Below, in pieces: positions 12,046 to 23,981 of a DNA stretch of 64,000 nt; positions within the stretch are counted from its first letter, which is position 1, and the number at the start of each line of letters is the position of its first letter. Under the pieces are notes generated by a model. The model did not search any database, was not told the DNA's origin, and was given only the letters and a program-made list of their open reading frames with translations. A program made the translations under genes and the position numbers. The stretch spans positions 21,427,501-21,491,500 of the forward strand of contig NC_081812.1 of assembly GCF_030704535.1 (NCBI RefSeq), given 5' to 3'. The DNA is from Vitis vinifera (taxonomy: Eukaryota; Streptophyta; Magnoliopsida; Vitales; Vitaceae).

Positions 12046-13194
12046 ATGGGTGCAGGTGGTCGAATGTCTGCTCCCCCCAGTGCCAAAAAATCAGAAGCTG
12101 ACATTGTCCAGCGAGCTCCCCACTCGAAACCCCAATTCACACTTAGCCAGCTCAAGAAGGCCATCCCCCCACATTGTTTCCAGCGATCCGTTCTCCACTC
12201 ATTCTCCTATGTGATTTCCGACCTCACATGGGCATCTCTCTTATATTACATTGCTACCAATTATTTCCACCTCCTTCCTCATCCTCTCTCCTACCTGGCC
12301 TGGCCAATTTACTGGGCCTTCCAAGGTTGCATCCTAACTGGCGTTTGGGTCATAGCACATGAATGTGGCCACCATGCCTTCAGTGACTACCAATGGCTTG
12401 ATGACACTGTTGGCCTCATCCTACATTCCTCTCTCCTTGTACCTTACTTCTCCTGGAAATATAGCCATCGCCGCCATCATTCTAATACCGGTTCCCTCGA
12501 GAAGGATGAAGTCTTTGTCCCCAAAACCAAATCCAAACTCGGATGGTACTCCAAATACCTGAACAATCCACTTGGTCGATTCGTCACACTCACCATTCAA
12601 CTCACTCTAGGCTGGCCTTTGTACCTAATGTTCAACGTTTCAGGCAGGCGCTACAGTAGATTTGCTTGCCACTTTGATCCACATGGTCCAATTTACTCAG
12701 ATCGTGAGCGACTGCAGATATACATTTCAGATGCTGGTGTTCTTGCCATCACCTATGGACTTTACCGTCTTGCAGTATCAAAAGGTCTCACATGGGTTTT
12801 GTGTGTTTATGGATGTCCCTTGCTGATTGTGAATGGATTTCTGGTGCTGATAACGTATTTGCAGCATACCCACCCGTCTCTGCCACACTATGATTCCTCT
12901 GAGTGGGACTGGTTGAGAGGAGCTTTGGCCACCATGGATAGAGACTATGGAATTCTTAACAAGGTTTTCCATCATATAACGGATACTCATGTGGCACACC
13001 ATTTGTTCTCAACATTGCCGCATTATCATGCAATGGAGGCTACAAAGGCCATAAAGCCAGTATTAGGAGATTATTATCAGTTTGATGGGACTCCATTTTA
13101 CAAGGCAATGTGGAGAGAGGCAAAGGAGTGTGTCTATGTCCAGTCGGATGGTGACAAGAGCAAAGGTGTTTTCTGGTACCAGAATAAGTTTTGA
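12046..13194 (+). CDS. FAD2: Omega-6 (delta-12) oleate desaturase, ER type
   Basis: One uninterrupted 382-residue coding exon, the usual FAD2 length. The enzyme converts oleate to linoleate on phosphatidylcholine in the ER, using cytochrome b5. The three di-iron histidine boxes are present: HECGHH (105-110), HRRHH (141-145) and HVAHH (315-319). The N-terminus MGAGGRMS is typical of FAD2 and lacks a plastid transit peptide, which separates it from FAD6. Hydrophobic segments flank the boxes at about 55-105, 180-200 and 225-275. The C-terminus YQNKF is an aromatic ER-retrieval type signal. The ATG at 12046 follows the leader intron acceptor closely. The gene converges on laccase: 297 bp separate the two stop codons. 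A likely poly(A) region is near 13318-13345. Confidence 0.97.
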   Translation: MGAGGRMSAPPSAKKSEADIVQRAPHSKPQFTLSQLKKAIPPHCFQRSVLHSFSYVISDLTWASLLYYIATNYFHLLPHPLSYLAWPIYWAFQGCILTGVWVIAHECGHHAFSDYQWLDDTVGLILHSSLLVPYFSWKYSHRRHHSNTGSLEKDEVFVPKTKSKLGWYSKYLNNPLGRFVTLTIQLTLGWPLYLMFNVSGRRYSRFACHFDPHGPIYSDRERLQIYISDAGVLAITYGLYRLAVSKGLTWVLCVYGCPLLIVNGFLVLITYLQHTHPSLPHYDSSEWDWLRGALATMDRDYGILNKVFHHITDTHVAHHLFSTLPHYHAMEATKAIKPVLGDYYQFDGTPFYKAMWREAKECVYVQSDGDKSKGVFWYQNKF

Positions 13195-13490
13195 TGACTT
13201 AAACTGGTGATGTTTGTTTCGGCATGTTCTAGTTTCTTCTTAGGATTTTAGCTTCCCGTTATTGTTAACTTAGCCATGTCTGTGCTTGTACCTCGAATCT
13301 TGGTTGCATTTCTTTGGAATGAATAATTTTGAACTCTATAATAGACTATCTTATGGATGTGGATTTAACGAGTCTCATGTCCAAATATTTTGAACGAAGC
13401 ACAAGAATTACAGTTCATCAAGTTTTATTTTACATGTCACTACCTCGACAGTCTCAGAAACGAATAAACAAGTTCCTTGTTTCACAGCAT

Positions 13491-15612
13491 CTAGCAAGGC
13501 GGAAGGTCCTTCGGTGGCGGTAGAATAGATTCTTCCGGTGACTTTCCATTCTCTACAACAAAAGCCATCTTTAATCCCCACATCGTGTGTAGCTCCAGAT
13601 GACAGTGCATAAACCATACACCTGCATTGAACACCCCACATTCCATCAACATCTTTAATCCCCACATTCAAGTGCTACTGCTACATGTTTACATATATAT
13701 ATACTAGTTTTGCATTAGATTTTACCTGGATTATCAGCTCTAAACCTGATAGCAGACCAGCCTCCGGTGGGAACTCCGACTGTATTCCTCTCTGGAGGAT
13801 CCACCAAGTTAAAGGTTGCGGGGTCTTTGGCAGCATCAAAATTTCCAATCCCAGTTCCAACCACAAAGAAATTGTAACCATGGAGGTGGAACGGGTGTGA
13901 CTCAACTGTTAGAAGATTAGTATCCTGCAACACCAACTCAATGGTGGAATTGAATGCCACCTTACTCAGCCTTGTCGCCAGGGACGTCCCTAGGTTAGCA
14001 GTAAGCGGCGCACCCGTGTAGTTGAATGGAACTGGAGGGCGGTCCGGAAAATCAGTTCGGAAAACCCCCTTGATATTGTGGTAGTGAGCCTGCAGCAGCC
14101 CAATCCTGGGCATCACAAAAGTTATGTTGTTCAATGAAGCTGTAAGCTGGGTTCCATTTTGGCACGTAGAACATAGGTTTTGTCCTAAACCAATGGTATA
14201 CAGAAGATGTCGATCGACTTTAAGGGGAACATTTGCCGGATATTGTGGAGAGTTCAAACTCTTAAGCCTTTTATTATAGTTGAGTGCAAACCCAGTATCA
14301 TTAGGAGCCGGTAACTGAGGCAACACTGGGAGAACTGAGTTAAGGATGCCTTTGTATTGCAGAATTGCCGTCGCAGTCTTGTTGTCCACAGGTATGGGCG
14401 CATCCATGAATGCCCTTGTTGCCATGAAGTATCGGCTCGGAGATTGATCAGCTTTTACAAGAACGTTTGTGGTCTGTCCAGGGGCAATTAGAATAGCCTG
14501 AGTTGTAAATGGCTTCGTGTAGACCGCGTCGACCTCCACAACAGTCATATTATGACCAGCAATGGCGAAGAAGAGCTCATCGTTGAGTGCAGCATTGACA
14601 ATCCTTAGGAGATAGGTTTTTCCAAAATCCACCTCCATAGCAAATGTATCTACAGCAAGGAAGAAAAATGAAGAAGAAATATAAAGGAGTGACTCAATAT
14701 TGCCAATGCCTATTGCAATGAGAAAAACATACGTTTCTCTGAACATGGGAAGAGAGGCCCCGGTTTCCCATTAATAGTATGAGCATCAGACATCTGCGGT
14801 GGCAAACCCAGCTTATTAGCTTGGTTAACGAGCACCTCAACATCCGAATTCCACCATTCTCCTGCACAAAAAAAAAAAAAATTGAGCCTTAGAATCATCC
14901 GAACTTTCTAGTACTGATCATCCATATTGCCATACGTACCTAAGACCACATTAGTCTCCGAATAAGGTTGAGGGAAGGGAAATGGAGTTTCCTCTTTGGG
15001 CATTATGACAAGGGCGCCATAAACTGTTGCTCTGAGCCACAGAATATGGGCGTGCCACCATAACGTTCCTCGCTGACCAGTAACATTGAAGTCGTAGCTG
15101 TAGCTGTGGCCTGTCTTGATGGGGCATTGCGTTATATAAGCTGGTCCATCTGCCCACCCATTCCGGTTCTGTTTCAAGCCATGCCTGCATACATATTCAG
15201 TCGCCCATGCCCAACAACACATTAATATGCTACTCATCCAATGTAGCTAAAATGAATGAGAAATTAGTGGTACCAATGAATGGATATGTTATATTGGGCG
15301 TGGTTTGTGACATTGATAACAACTCGATCGCCTTCTCTAGCATAAATTGTAGGCCCCGGAAACATGCCATTTACCGTAACAATTGGTTTGGCATGGCACA
15401 GCCTGCTCACATTCTTCACTTGAACCTGATACCCAAACAAAAATATGAGCTTATTAGCTTTGTAGTTGTACGAAATTTCATGAATCAGAAAATCTAATTT
15501 AGTGCTACTCAGATCCCACGTCGAATTGATACTTCTTCAATGCAGCTTCAACGGGAAATGAAACAATCCCAAGAAAGCAAATGATGAAGAGAAGCAGTGA
15601 TCCTCCCAACAT
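13491..15612 (-). CDS. Laccase (secreted multicopper oxidase)
   Basis: Six exons: 15520-15612, 15274-15425, 14940-15184, 14733-14861, 13726-14649 and 13491-13621, giving 557 residues. Exon lengths 152, 245 and 129 are the conserved internal sizes of plant laccases. The N-terminus [19 protein letters not shown] is a signal peptide, probably cleaved near residue 23. Copper ligands are complete: HWHG (81-84), WHAH (125-128), HPFHLHG (458-464) and [12 protein letters not shown] (520-531), with the Leu axial position usual in plant enzymes. It oxidises monolignols or flavonoids in the cell wall with reduction of O2 to water. Many N-glycosylation sequons (NVT, NIS, NMT, NTT-like) are visible. The exon 1 donor GAC|GTGGGA is weak but the phase and product are right. 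The C-terminus PPPKDLPPC is typical. Subgroup is not assigned. Confidence 0.95.
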
Positions 15613-15674
15613 TTTAACCAAAATCTCTAGTAAAAATTGAAATTGTTGTTGGGAATTGAGTGGAGAATTGGGTT

Positions 15675-15683
15675 CTATATATG
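15675..15683 (-). promoter_or_regulatory. TATA box of the laccase gene
   Basis: CATATATAG on the minus strand, 63 bp upstream of the laccase ATG, followed by a C/A-rich leader (CAATTCCCAACAACAAT). Position and sequence fit a plant TATA box. Confidence 0.6.
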
Positions 15684-16334
15684 TAGTAGCAGAAAAGGTG
15701 GAAAGAAGGGTTGGCAGTGTAGCTTAAAGGCTTGAACAAACCTTAGAAGCAACTGTTGAAGACGTTGAGATATCCATGTAGTGTCTGTTGGGAATGCGGA
15801 ATAGATATAGAATTGAAATAGAGCACCTTGACGGGTGACAATGATAGATGTATCGACTTCCTTTATGTCCATTATTATAATATGAAAATGGTAATAGAAT
15901 TAATACTCGTAAGATTTGCTTTACGAAAACATTTTGCTTTTGCTTTTGGCTTGTCCATAAGGTGTTGAGGATTGCCAGTGAACCACCATTTCTATGTACT
16001 GGGCCATGTTTAAGAAATAAAATGTTCCTGGAAATTCTTGTTTCCATTGGACCGCACATTTATATGTATCATGATCTTGATTCATGGATCTCTCGGTTCA
16101 AGAGTTTTGAATCTTTTGATCCCTTTTAATTCTATATTTGAAGTTATGACACGATCTATTCTTAGGAAAAAAAAATCTATTCAATACATTTCTTATGTAC
16201 CGACTGGCCTTTTCCTCGAAGATAAATGATTTTCCTGAAATATTTGTATGATGTTTCAACAAAATCACTCACGAATCATGTAATTTTTGTAAAATCAATA
16301 ATATTTTGTACTGAATTTGATGGAGAGATAGGCA

Positions 16335-16613
16335 TGGGCTTTTATTTGGGCTTAGGCCGCATATTAAGGCCCATGTGAATTTCATCCCAGCCCTTGCACA
16401 GGCCTCGACATTGGCCCCACGCCTAATCCCATCCTACACCTCCCACTTGGGCCTCCAGGAAAAAATAGTACGGCCGGTGCTTATTGTTTCGTCTGATTTG
16501 GGCCAAAGGTTGGCCTTTTTCGGCCTTTGGAGTTAGACACGGTTGGCCCAATGACGCAACCAACTGTTATAATTGGCCCTGGGCTTCTTAAGGCCCATTT
16601 ATCCGGCTGGGCC
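16335..16613. promoter_or_regulatory. Cluster of nine site II (TGGGCY / GGCCCA) boxes
   Basis: Nine boxes in 280 bp: 16335, 16347, 16368, 16448, 16499, 16545, 16580, 16592 and 16608. Such boxes are bound by TCP factors and are typical of promoters of ribosomal, mitochondrial and cell-cycle genes. No such gene lies beside the cluster; the nearest is the laccase, whose start codon is 720-1000 bp away. Function here is inferred only. Confidence 0.45.
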
Positions 16614-16619
16614 GTTAGA

Positions 16620-18780
16620 AATATACTAATTGCAAACAACACGTTACAAAAAGAAGGGTTAATCTCACCCACTTTTCTTAAATATGAATTAACCATATTT
16701 GATCAATATTGGTTAAAATTTTATCAAATACCCGCCTTCCTCTTTTTATTTAATATTTTCACTTACCTCCATTTGATGCAAAATAAAATAAACATTTAAT
16801 GAAATTTCAAACTCACCACAATAAATATATTTAATCAAAACTCTTAGGAAGTGAATAAAATTTATCCTAAAAATAATAATAAAAATAAATAAATAAATAA
16901 CTTTCTCTTTCAAACTTTTCTTGCTTTCTATGAACAACGAAACTTCAAATAACATAAATTTTCTACTTGCAATATATTTTTTCGTTCTCTTTAACTTTGA
17001 ATCACAACAAGAAAAGAAAAATTAGTTCTTTTTTTATATTACACTTTTCCTTCCTTTCAATTTATTCAAAATCCAAAATCAAAATAAAAGTCCATGTTAA
17101 TATTTCAACCAAACAAATCTAAATTTGTTTAATTTATGGTCAATTTATATAGATGGACTTAAACTGTAAATAGTATTTGTATATGATAATAGAACTCTCA
17201 AACATCATAATCTTTGTTTCGACTTTTAAAATGATAAGATTATTTTCAAACGATAACAAAAGCCATAAGCACGAGGGAATTGATTTTCGATGTTCAAATC
17301 ATCTTCGCTTTTTTTAATCTTAGCCAATATAATATACGGTTTTCCAAATATTTGGTAAATAAACCGACAAAGACAGATTAGAATCGGCCTGAAATGGACT
17401 AATACATTGTGTCCTCTGTAGCATTATGCATGAACGAAGGCCATTTCTGAATTTTAAATTTTGGTTATGAGAGTGGTTAATTGACCTTGACTTGTACTCT
17501 CAAAATTCTTTCCATCTGTACTTTTCAGTGCCCTCTATTTCAAAGCTCGCGCACTCTCAATTTCCCTACAAATAATTGATCGAGGGTGAAAAAAATCTCA
17601 AAAAGTTGAATGAATACAATGGATTGAGAGCGTGACAAATGACGTTTCTTATTTTGTTGAATGAATGGTGTTTAGAAAAAATAAGAGAAAAAAAAAAATA
17701 GCGTCATCTCCTACGTTTTTTAGAATTGTAAATATATATATATTTTTTTCTATTTTTAAACCGTAATAATAACAGTCATAATCGTTATCATCTATTTTTA
17801 GCTAAAGCATCTTGGTTCATCATACACCCTACCAACTCCATCTTACTCACATGATGGTAAATGGTAAATTATTATTATTAAATATGGTAGATTTAATATT
17901 TTATTAAATTTTATATATTTGGTGGGTTGTATTCATGTCGTGTCAAATCCTATGTATGTTATTATATAACTCAATTCAAATCCGACACGAATAATAATAG
18001 TTTAAAAAACATAAATCCAAATGTTATCTATTTAATTATTAAATAGATAACATGTAATATAACTCATTTAATAATCAAGCAATCTTATTTAATATTAAAG
18101 TTGAATTAAATTTTATATATATTCACATTATTAATATTTTAACAAAACATATATTATAAATAAATTAATTAATTAATTTAAAAATAAATTTTAAATGAAT
18201 TAAATGATTTTAAAATATAATTACCTTATTAATATGATTATTAAATGAGTTAATTTGGATCAAATTTGTATTCTACAAGTTAATGAAAAAATTATCTATT
18301 TATTAAATAAATTATGTATGTCGATACAAATTTAATCAAAAACTCATTTATATTTAATTAAAATTCACGAAAAACATGTTGGGTTCGTATAGTATTTATA
18401 GATTCAATTATAAAATATCATCCACATAGTATCATATTTATTAATATTGACATGAAAAATGTCTGAGTGCTATATTTTATAAGGACACCCAAGTAAATTT
18501 CAATATCTATTATAAAATTTATAAAATTTTAAATCCTTATAAAAAATAAACTTTATCAAAATCAGGAATTAATGATCAATTTTATTAGCAAAATGAATGA
18601 CTGGGATTCCTGTTTCGAAATATGAAAATATCTTAGACAAATATTGATTAATCATTGACTTATCGTTCCCCTACTTATCCAAATCCTGTGTTTTGGCCGA
18701 AAAGTCACCATTTTTTAAACCTTACATGCAAGTAACTTTAAATTAGATTTTTTTAAATAATAAATAAACAGAGAGACAAA
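16620..18780. other. AT-rich spacer
   Basis: No gene is seen. The part 17920-18480 contains phrases such as GGTGGGTTGTATTCATG and CATGTCGTGTCAAAT that recur in plant non-autonomous elements, but I could not define ends or a target duplication. Confidence 0.5.
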
Positions 18781-18784
18781 GGAG

Positions 18785-19200
18785 GCCATGGGGCCATGTA
18801 GATGTCGTGCACCCAAAATGGGAGCCACGTCAGAGCCCTGCTGTCCTCCCTCCGCTGTCACCCACGATTCCACCATCTTGCCACGTGGCAGAATCCCGCC
18901 GGAGTCCAAAAATAAAGGGAATGAAGCTCATGTGGACCAGCTGCCAAGTGGGCCGGCCCAGCCGGCACGGGTCTCGTGTGTCCTGGATGACGTCATCCTC
19001 AGATCTGTTGGGATGGCGGGAATCTCAATCACATCATCTGCCATGCACGTGCAGATCAGACGGTTATACTTTCTCGATTGCATCCGCATTCACGTGCAGA
19101 TCCAACGGCCAGCACTTTCGCACGGATGATTTCGTATACGTATATGGCCCCACAATATATATCGTACGCATACCCCTGCCGGCTATCATGTGCTCCGCCC
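18785..19200. promoter_or_regulatory. GC-rich island with ACGT boxes and no gene
   Basis: This is far GC-richer than its surroundings. It holds CCACGTCA (18825-18832), the palindromes CCACGTGG (18881-18888) and GGATGACGTCATCC (18985-18998), and two direct repeats of CACGTGCAGATC followed by A/C, G/A and ACGG (19046-19063 and 19091-19108, 45 bp apart). A TATA-like AATATATATC follows near 19153. Both strands have open frames over it, but none resembles a known protein. It looks like a stress-type promoter or conserved non-coding element. Confidence 0.4.
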
Positions 19201-21240
19201 CTCTTCTTTCCATTACCATTATTAATAATTTTATATATATATATTTAAAAAAAAAAAAACTAAATCTAAGATATAAGTAAAAATAGATGAATAATTGTCA
19301 TAATTTTCTCGAATTATAAATATGGTTAGGGTGGAGACTCGAGACTCGAGCGGGAGGAGAAGGGAAGTAATTAAGAAAGGTGAGAGATGACGAGGGTTAG
19401 GGTTTGGGAAAGCTCCATTAGTGAGAAATGACAGAAATGTAACCGGCGGTACAGTTGAAGAATGCAGAGCGGGATGAGAGGAAAAGACAAATGGAAAAAA
19501 AATCAAGAAGGATTTTATAGTACAAATGTACAATTAAAGCAACTGAGATAGCTATATTGCCCATATCTTTCCTTATTAAATTCAACAAGAGACAAACATG
19601 CATCATTGCCGGGATTGCCCATTGCTAAATTAATTAATTAATACATTTTAAACAAATTTGTTTCCCTTTTTAATTTGGGTTTTAAATTTTATAAAATAAT
19701 CATGAAATTAAGGATGAGTTTATTTGAGAACTTCTTAAAAATATATTTTTTATTTATATAATTATTTTTTAAAATATTCATAAAATATGTATTCACCAAT
19801 AGAAGATAATTAAAATATAATTTAGTTTTAGAACATTTTTTTTAATTATTTTATATCAAACGCTTAGTGTTTGAAGAACAAAAAAATATTTTTAAAAACA
19901 ATTTTAATATTACAAACATAGTCCTCGCAATTTTTTTTCTATTTTAGGATTGAAATAATTGTAAAATAAAGACGTTAGCTTTTATTAATATTTCCTTGAA
20001 ATTTGATGGGCTTGAATTTAATGTATAAATTATTAAACAAAAAGAAAAGGAAAGGTCAAAAATGGAAATGTTGAAAATAAGGCGGGGTTCACATTTAGGA
20101 AAAAAATTGATTCGGAACGCGGATACGTACGGCTGTCGTTTGTGCGAGCCATGACATTAGTTCTAATTCCAACCACGTCCACGCGGATTCGTGTAGCGAG
20201 TTTTGGAATGAAATTCCCAAAACACCCCTTGGTTGTTTTAAAAATTCCTTTAGTTTTAATCTAACTTAAATAAATACTAATTCATCCCTAGATTTCTCCC
20301 ACTTCGCATAATATATGAGATATTTTTTTAACTTTTATTCTTAATAATAAAATAAATAGAAATTGATTATCATTTTTTTGAAATTGATTTGAAAGAAAAA
20401 TGAAGTCTTAAGGTTTGTTTGATAATTGTTTTTTTAAATAATTTTTAAAAAATGGTTTTTAAAAATTATTATTTTTATAAAATAAAAGTTCATATTTAAA
20501 AATGTAAAATATTTTTAATATTTGAAAATATATTTAAAAAAATAATATTTATATCAAATCTATTATTTTTAATCATCCTACACATTTATATAATTATTTT
20601 ATAAAACAATAATAAAAAAATAAGTAAAAAAAAAACACAACAAAAATATGTTTTATGAAAATAATATATTTTATATTATTAAAAATAGAAATAAAAAACA
20701 GTTTTTAATTATCAAATATATTTTTTATATTTTTTCTTGTGATGAGCATAAGACTCTTCTAAAAAATAATTTTCAAACAAAACTTAATTTTCTCAAAAAA
20801 AATAAATTATATTAAAAAAAAATTGAATCGATTGATTGATATTTTTTGTTAACATTCAATTAAAAAATTGAATTCGAAAAAAAGAAGGGAAAAAAAAAAG
20901 AAAAAAGAGGGAGGATGATTACACCGTTTTGGCTAGTTGAAAAATCAAACAATTTTTTATTAATGATTACTTTCAACAGTATATGAAAGGAGGGCTGGGC
21001 TGGTAATTTGAAGTGGGATTAGAAAAATACTAAATATTACATCTCTCGCTGTATATAAATATACAAATATTTAATTATATAATGTGGAAACAATTAAGTA
21101 TGGAATAGGGGACCAATTGGGAGTTATATATTACTTTATTGATGGTGTCAGACTAGGATTCATCCAATCCTGCTCACAACAGACAGCTTGTTTTTCTTTT
21201 CAATCTCTTACCTTTTGTCTTTGCATTAAACAATTCTCAA
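19201..21240. other. AT-rich spacer upstream of the VQ gene
   Basis: No gene is recognised. The stretch 19320-19620 is less AT-rich but codes for nothing I know. Around 19715-19925 there is AT-rich sequence related in style to the MITE at 20408-20786. Confidence 0.5.
20408..20786. mobile_element. AT-rich MITE, hAT-like ends
   Basis: The left end TAAGGTTTGTTTGATAATTG and the reverse complement of the right end TAAGTTTTGTTTGAAAATTA are inverted repeats. The core word TTTATATAATTATTTTxTAAA recurs in similar elements at about 2460-2790, 4890-5210 and 59194-59575. There is no coding capacity. The target duplication is not clear. Confidence 0.45.
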
Positions 21241-21255
21241 CATTACCTTCTCTCC

Positions 21256-21262
21256 TATATAA
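21256..21262 (+). promoter_or_regulatory. TATA box of the VQ gene
   Basis: TATATAA, 109 bp upstream of the ATG, followed by a C/T-rich leader typical of plant 5' UTRs. Confidence 0.6.
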
Positions 21263-21370
21263 GCACCATATGGTATATCCATCTTCTTATTTCTCTAAAC
21301 AAATCCCACCAACCCCACATCTCCCTTTTTTTCTCTCTTCTGTTCATATTCTCATTTCTCTCCATTGGAC

Positions 21371-21844
21371 ATGGAGGAGATGATGGCAGGGAGAGAAGGC
21401 TGTAACCCTAATTCAACCCCATCACCACTGCCCATGCACAACCACTCCCACACAATATCCAAAGTGAAGCCCAAAATTCGAATAATCCACATATTTGCAC
21501 CAGAGATCATCAAGACGGATGTGGAGAACTTCAGGGAACTGGTGCAGAGGCTGACGGGGAAGCCCAGTGCTGCAGATAAGGGGTGCAGGAAGAAGAACAT
21601 GGCAAGAGGGGTGGTCTGCAACAAGGGTGTGGGGAAGAAGAAGATGGCGGAGTTTCGGGGTTTGGAGTCGAGGGAGAGGATCAAGGGGGAAGAACACATC
21701 TGGGGAGGTGAGAATTCAGGTGGGTTTTTGAGTGGGTTTGGGGATTTGGATGGCTTCATGCAAGAATTTGGAGAATTCCCATTACTCCCACTGGATGTTT
21801 CTGCAACTCACATGCATGGTTTTGGAGAAGCCCAACTCTCCTAG
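21371..21844 (+). CDS. VQ-motif protein
   Basis: An intronless frame of 157 residues. The core is KVKPKIRIIHIFAPEIIKTD (31-50) followed by FRELVQRLTG (54-63), which matches the plant VQ signature FxxxVQxLTG. The sequence before the motif (IRIIHIFAPEIIKTD) is the form seen in the Arabidopsis VQ17/VQ25-like branch; that placement is from memory. VQ proteins are small nuclear cofactors, mostly of WRKY factors, in defence, growth and seed development. A basic KKNMARG/GKKKMAE stretch follows the motif. The C-terminus is acidic and hydrophobic (FGDLDGFMQEFGEFPLLPLD). The ATG at 21371 is preferred, because the frame upstream has only a TTG. Short length and lack of introns are normal for the family. 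Confidence 0.9.
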   Translation: MEEMMAGREGCNPNSTPSPLPMHNHSHTISKVKPKIRIIHIFAPEIIKTDVENFRELVQRLTGKPSAADKGCRKKNMARGVVCNKGVGKKKMAEFRGLESRERIKGEEHIWGGENSGGFLSGFGDLDGFMQEFGEFPLLPLDVSATHMHGFGEAQLS

Positions 21845-22487
21845 AATAACAAAGATGGTGCTTAATTTCAGGCTTCCGTTGCTGGGTTTATGGATGTAAA
21901 TACCAGGGTCTAGCATATAGTTTTTGACGGTTTTTCTTTTTGGGGGTGAGGGTTTGCACTGAATTTCATATGTCTATGGCTCTTCATTTGAACATCTTCT
22001 TATTACAAGTAACCGAATACATAAATTTATTTTTCAAGGATTTGTTTGTTTCTTTTGGATGTGGGACAAGCTTTTTGTTGTTTCCTTTTGGGTCTTTGCA
22101 CATGCCTCACATTTTCATAGACGTACTAGCATTAACAATCCTTTGTTCTATCTCTTCCTCCAGAAGGATGATAACATTTGGTGTTTGATAAATGTATTAC
22201 TTTTCTTGCAAGAATCATTGTATTTTCCTTCAATGATTTTTATTGCAGCAAGTCGTCTCTGGTCTCCCCCAATCAATTTGGTGTAAATTTCAAACATATC
22301 TAGAAATCAATTGAATTTTACGTCGTTCTCATAAATTTGATGAATTTTATTACAGCATTGATCATATCTAAAAATCAAACTCAATCAATTGTTCTAAAAT
22401 TAAGATATCTTCTGATAAGATATTTTAATTACTTTTAGTTGTTATTGGTTCGGTTTATGGGCATGTTCAAATATATATATATATATC

Positions 22488-22519
<32 letters not shown>

Positions 22520-23981
22520 AAAAAATTAAAATTATAATAGAATTTTATTTCAAAAAAAATAAAATCCTAAAGCTGTTTTTAAAAAACCTTTCCTAAAAAT
22601 CGTTCTTTTAAGATATTTTCAAGACGTTTTTTTTTTCTTGGGAGGGGGTGTTACGAATGGTTGGTTAAGGATTAAAATGTTAAATTTTTAAAAGTCAACA
22701 TTTTTGGTGAACTTAATTGCCAAATTGGAATATTAATTTCAAGGGCGGTGCGTAGATTGGATGAGGTCCCTCGGCACAAATTGAAATTTAATCAAAGATG
22801 ATAGAAGTAATTTACATGTCTCTTTTTTCCCTTCCATTTCTATCCGATTACCCACTTTTCTCTCCATCCAGACAACAGATAGCCAACCCCATGTCTGTTT
22901 AAGCTTGCCGTCAAACCCCACATTCATGATCCATGAAGATACTGTACGTCGATTTTTCAGTTATTGTATAAAAAAAAATATAAAACAAATATTAATTGTG
23001 ATTCAGATTAATCTCATTAGCGATATTATATGTAGGATGTGGTCAAGTTACTCGATCTGATTTGGCTATGGTTCCATCAAATAATTTCCTAGATCAGGCC
23101 GACTTACACTCAACGTGAGACCCATCTGCTACCGGTACTACAAAAATTAAAAAATGAAAGTCCTAAACCCAGACAGACACTGACAATCTAACCATAGGAG
23201 ATCGTAGCCAACCCTACCAGCCAGATGACCCAAAACATTGAAAATGATCTCTAAAGGTCAGAAGAGAGAGGAGCCCTATATATATATATAAAATAAATTA
23301 TAATAAATTGTTTTTACATTTCTCTAAACTTATTTTAACTATTTTTTTCTTTTTATATCGAAATTAAATGATTTTAAAATATATAATTTTTTTTCTTTTG
23401 TATATAAACCAAGAAGGATGAAGAAACTACTAGAAGATTAAGCAGAACTAAGAAGAAGAAACCTGTCTTCCAGGATAATATGAGGACTGGACCAAGCTTC
23501 GGGTGGCGGTGAAACGAATAGCAAGAAAGGTAAAGTCTAGTCAAACAGCGTGGCAAATCTGTCGTCAAGGGTGTTCACACCTCACATCAACCTCCTCCAA
23601 CTAGAAGTCCTAATGACTAAAGATGCTTGATGGGCATCAACTTGGCTAAAACAGTATGTGAAAGGGGCTAAAAGAAAAATCGTCCACATGGCTTGAATAA
23701 CGACTCCCGATACCAACCCTGAAAACCACTTTCCAATGTTGGCTGACATCAACCATTTAAGCTCAGTCAATTGGCTTGATATTCACAAAAACCCAAAAAG
23801 TTTTACCTGTTCCTCTAGTAATGAAAATTTTCCCTCTTCTTCGTCCACTTTAGTAATCAAGGGCGGACAAGAAAAATTAGGAGGAATAAATGAAAGCTAA
23901 GAGTGATGGAAGAAGAGCAATTTGAACTATGTTGTTATTTAACTTGGAAAAAAAATCCGGTTTTCATACATTAAGGAATCT
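21845..23981. other. Spacer between VQ gene and fibrillin gene
   Basis: This holds the VQ 3' UTR (to about 22270) and then AT-rich DNA with an interrupted (AT)n tract at 22471-22511. The stretch 23040-23260 and 23380-23960 is less AT-rich and has short open frames on the minus strand, but I recognise no gene in it. The 3' UTR of the minus-strand fibrillin gene occupies the right end. Confidence 0.5.

Noticed and set aside
18807-19280. 157-residue plus-strand frame over the 19 kb GC island
   Set aside because: It is rich in Ser, Arg and Pro as expected from GC content, ends in a poly-Lys A-tract, and overlaps other open frames on both strands. It looks like chance coding over a promoter-like block.
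21352-21759. 135-residue minus-strand frame opposite the VQ gene
   Set aside because: It is the antisense shadow of the VQ coding exon.
1889-22511. (AT)n tracts as possible origins, matrix attachment sites or CRISPR-like arrays
   Set aside because: They are ordinary plant dinucleotide microsatellites; nothing in the sequence supports more.
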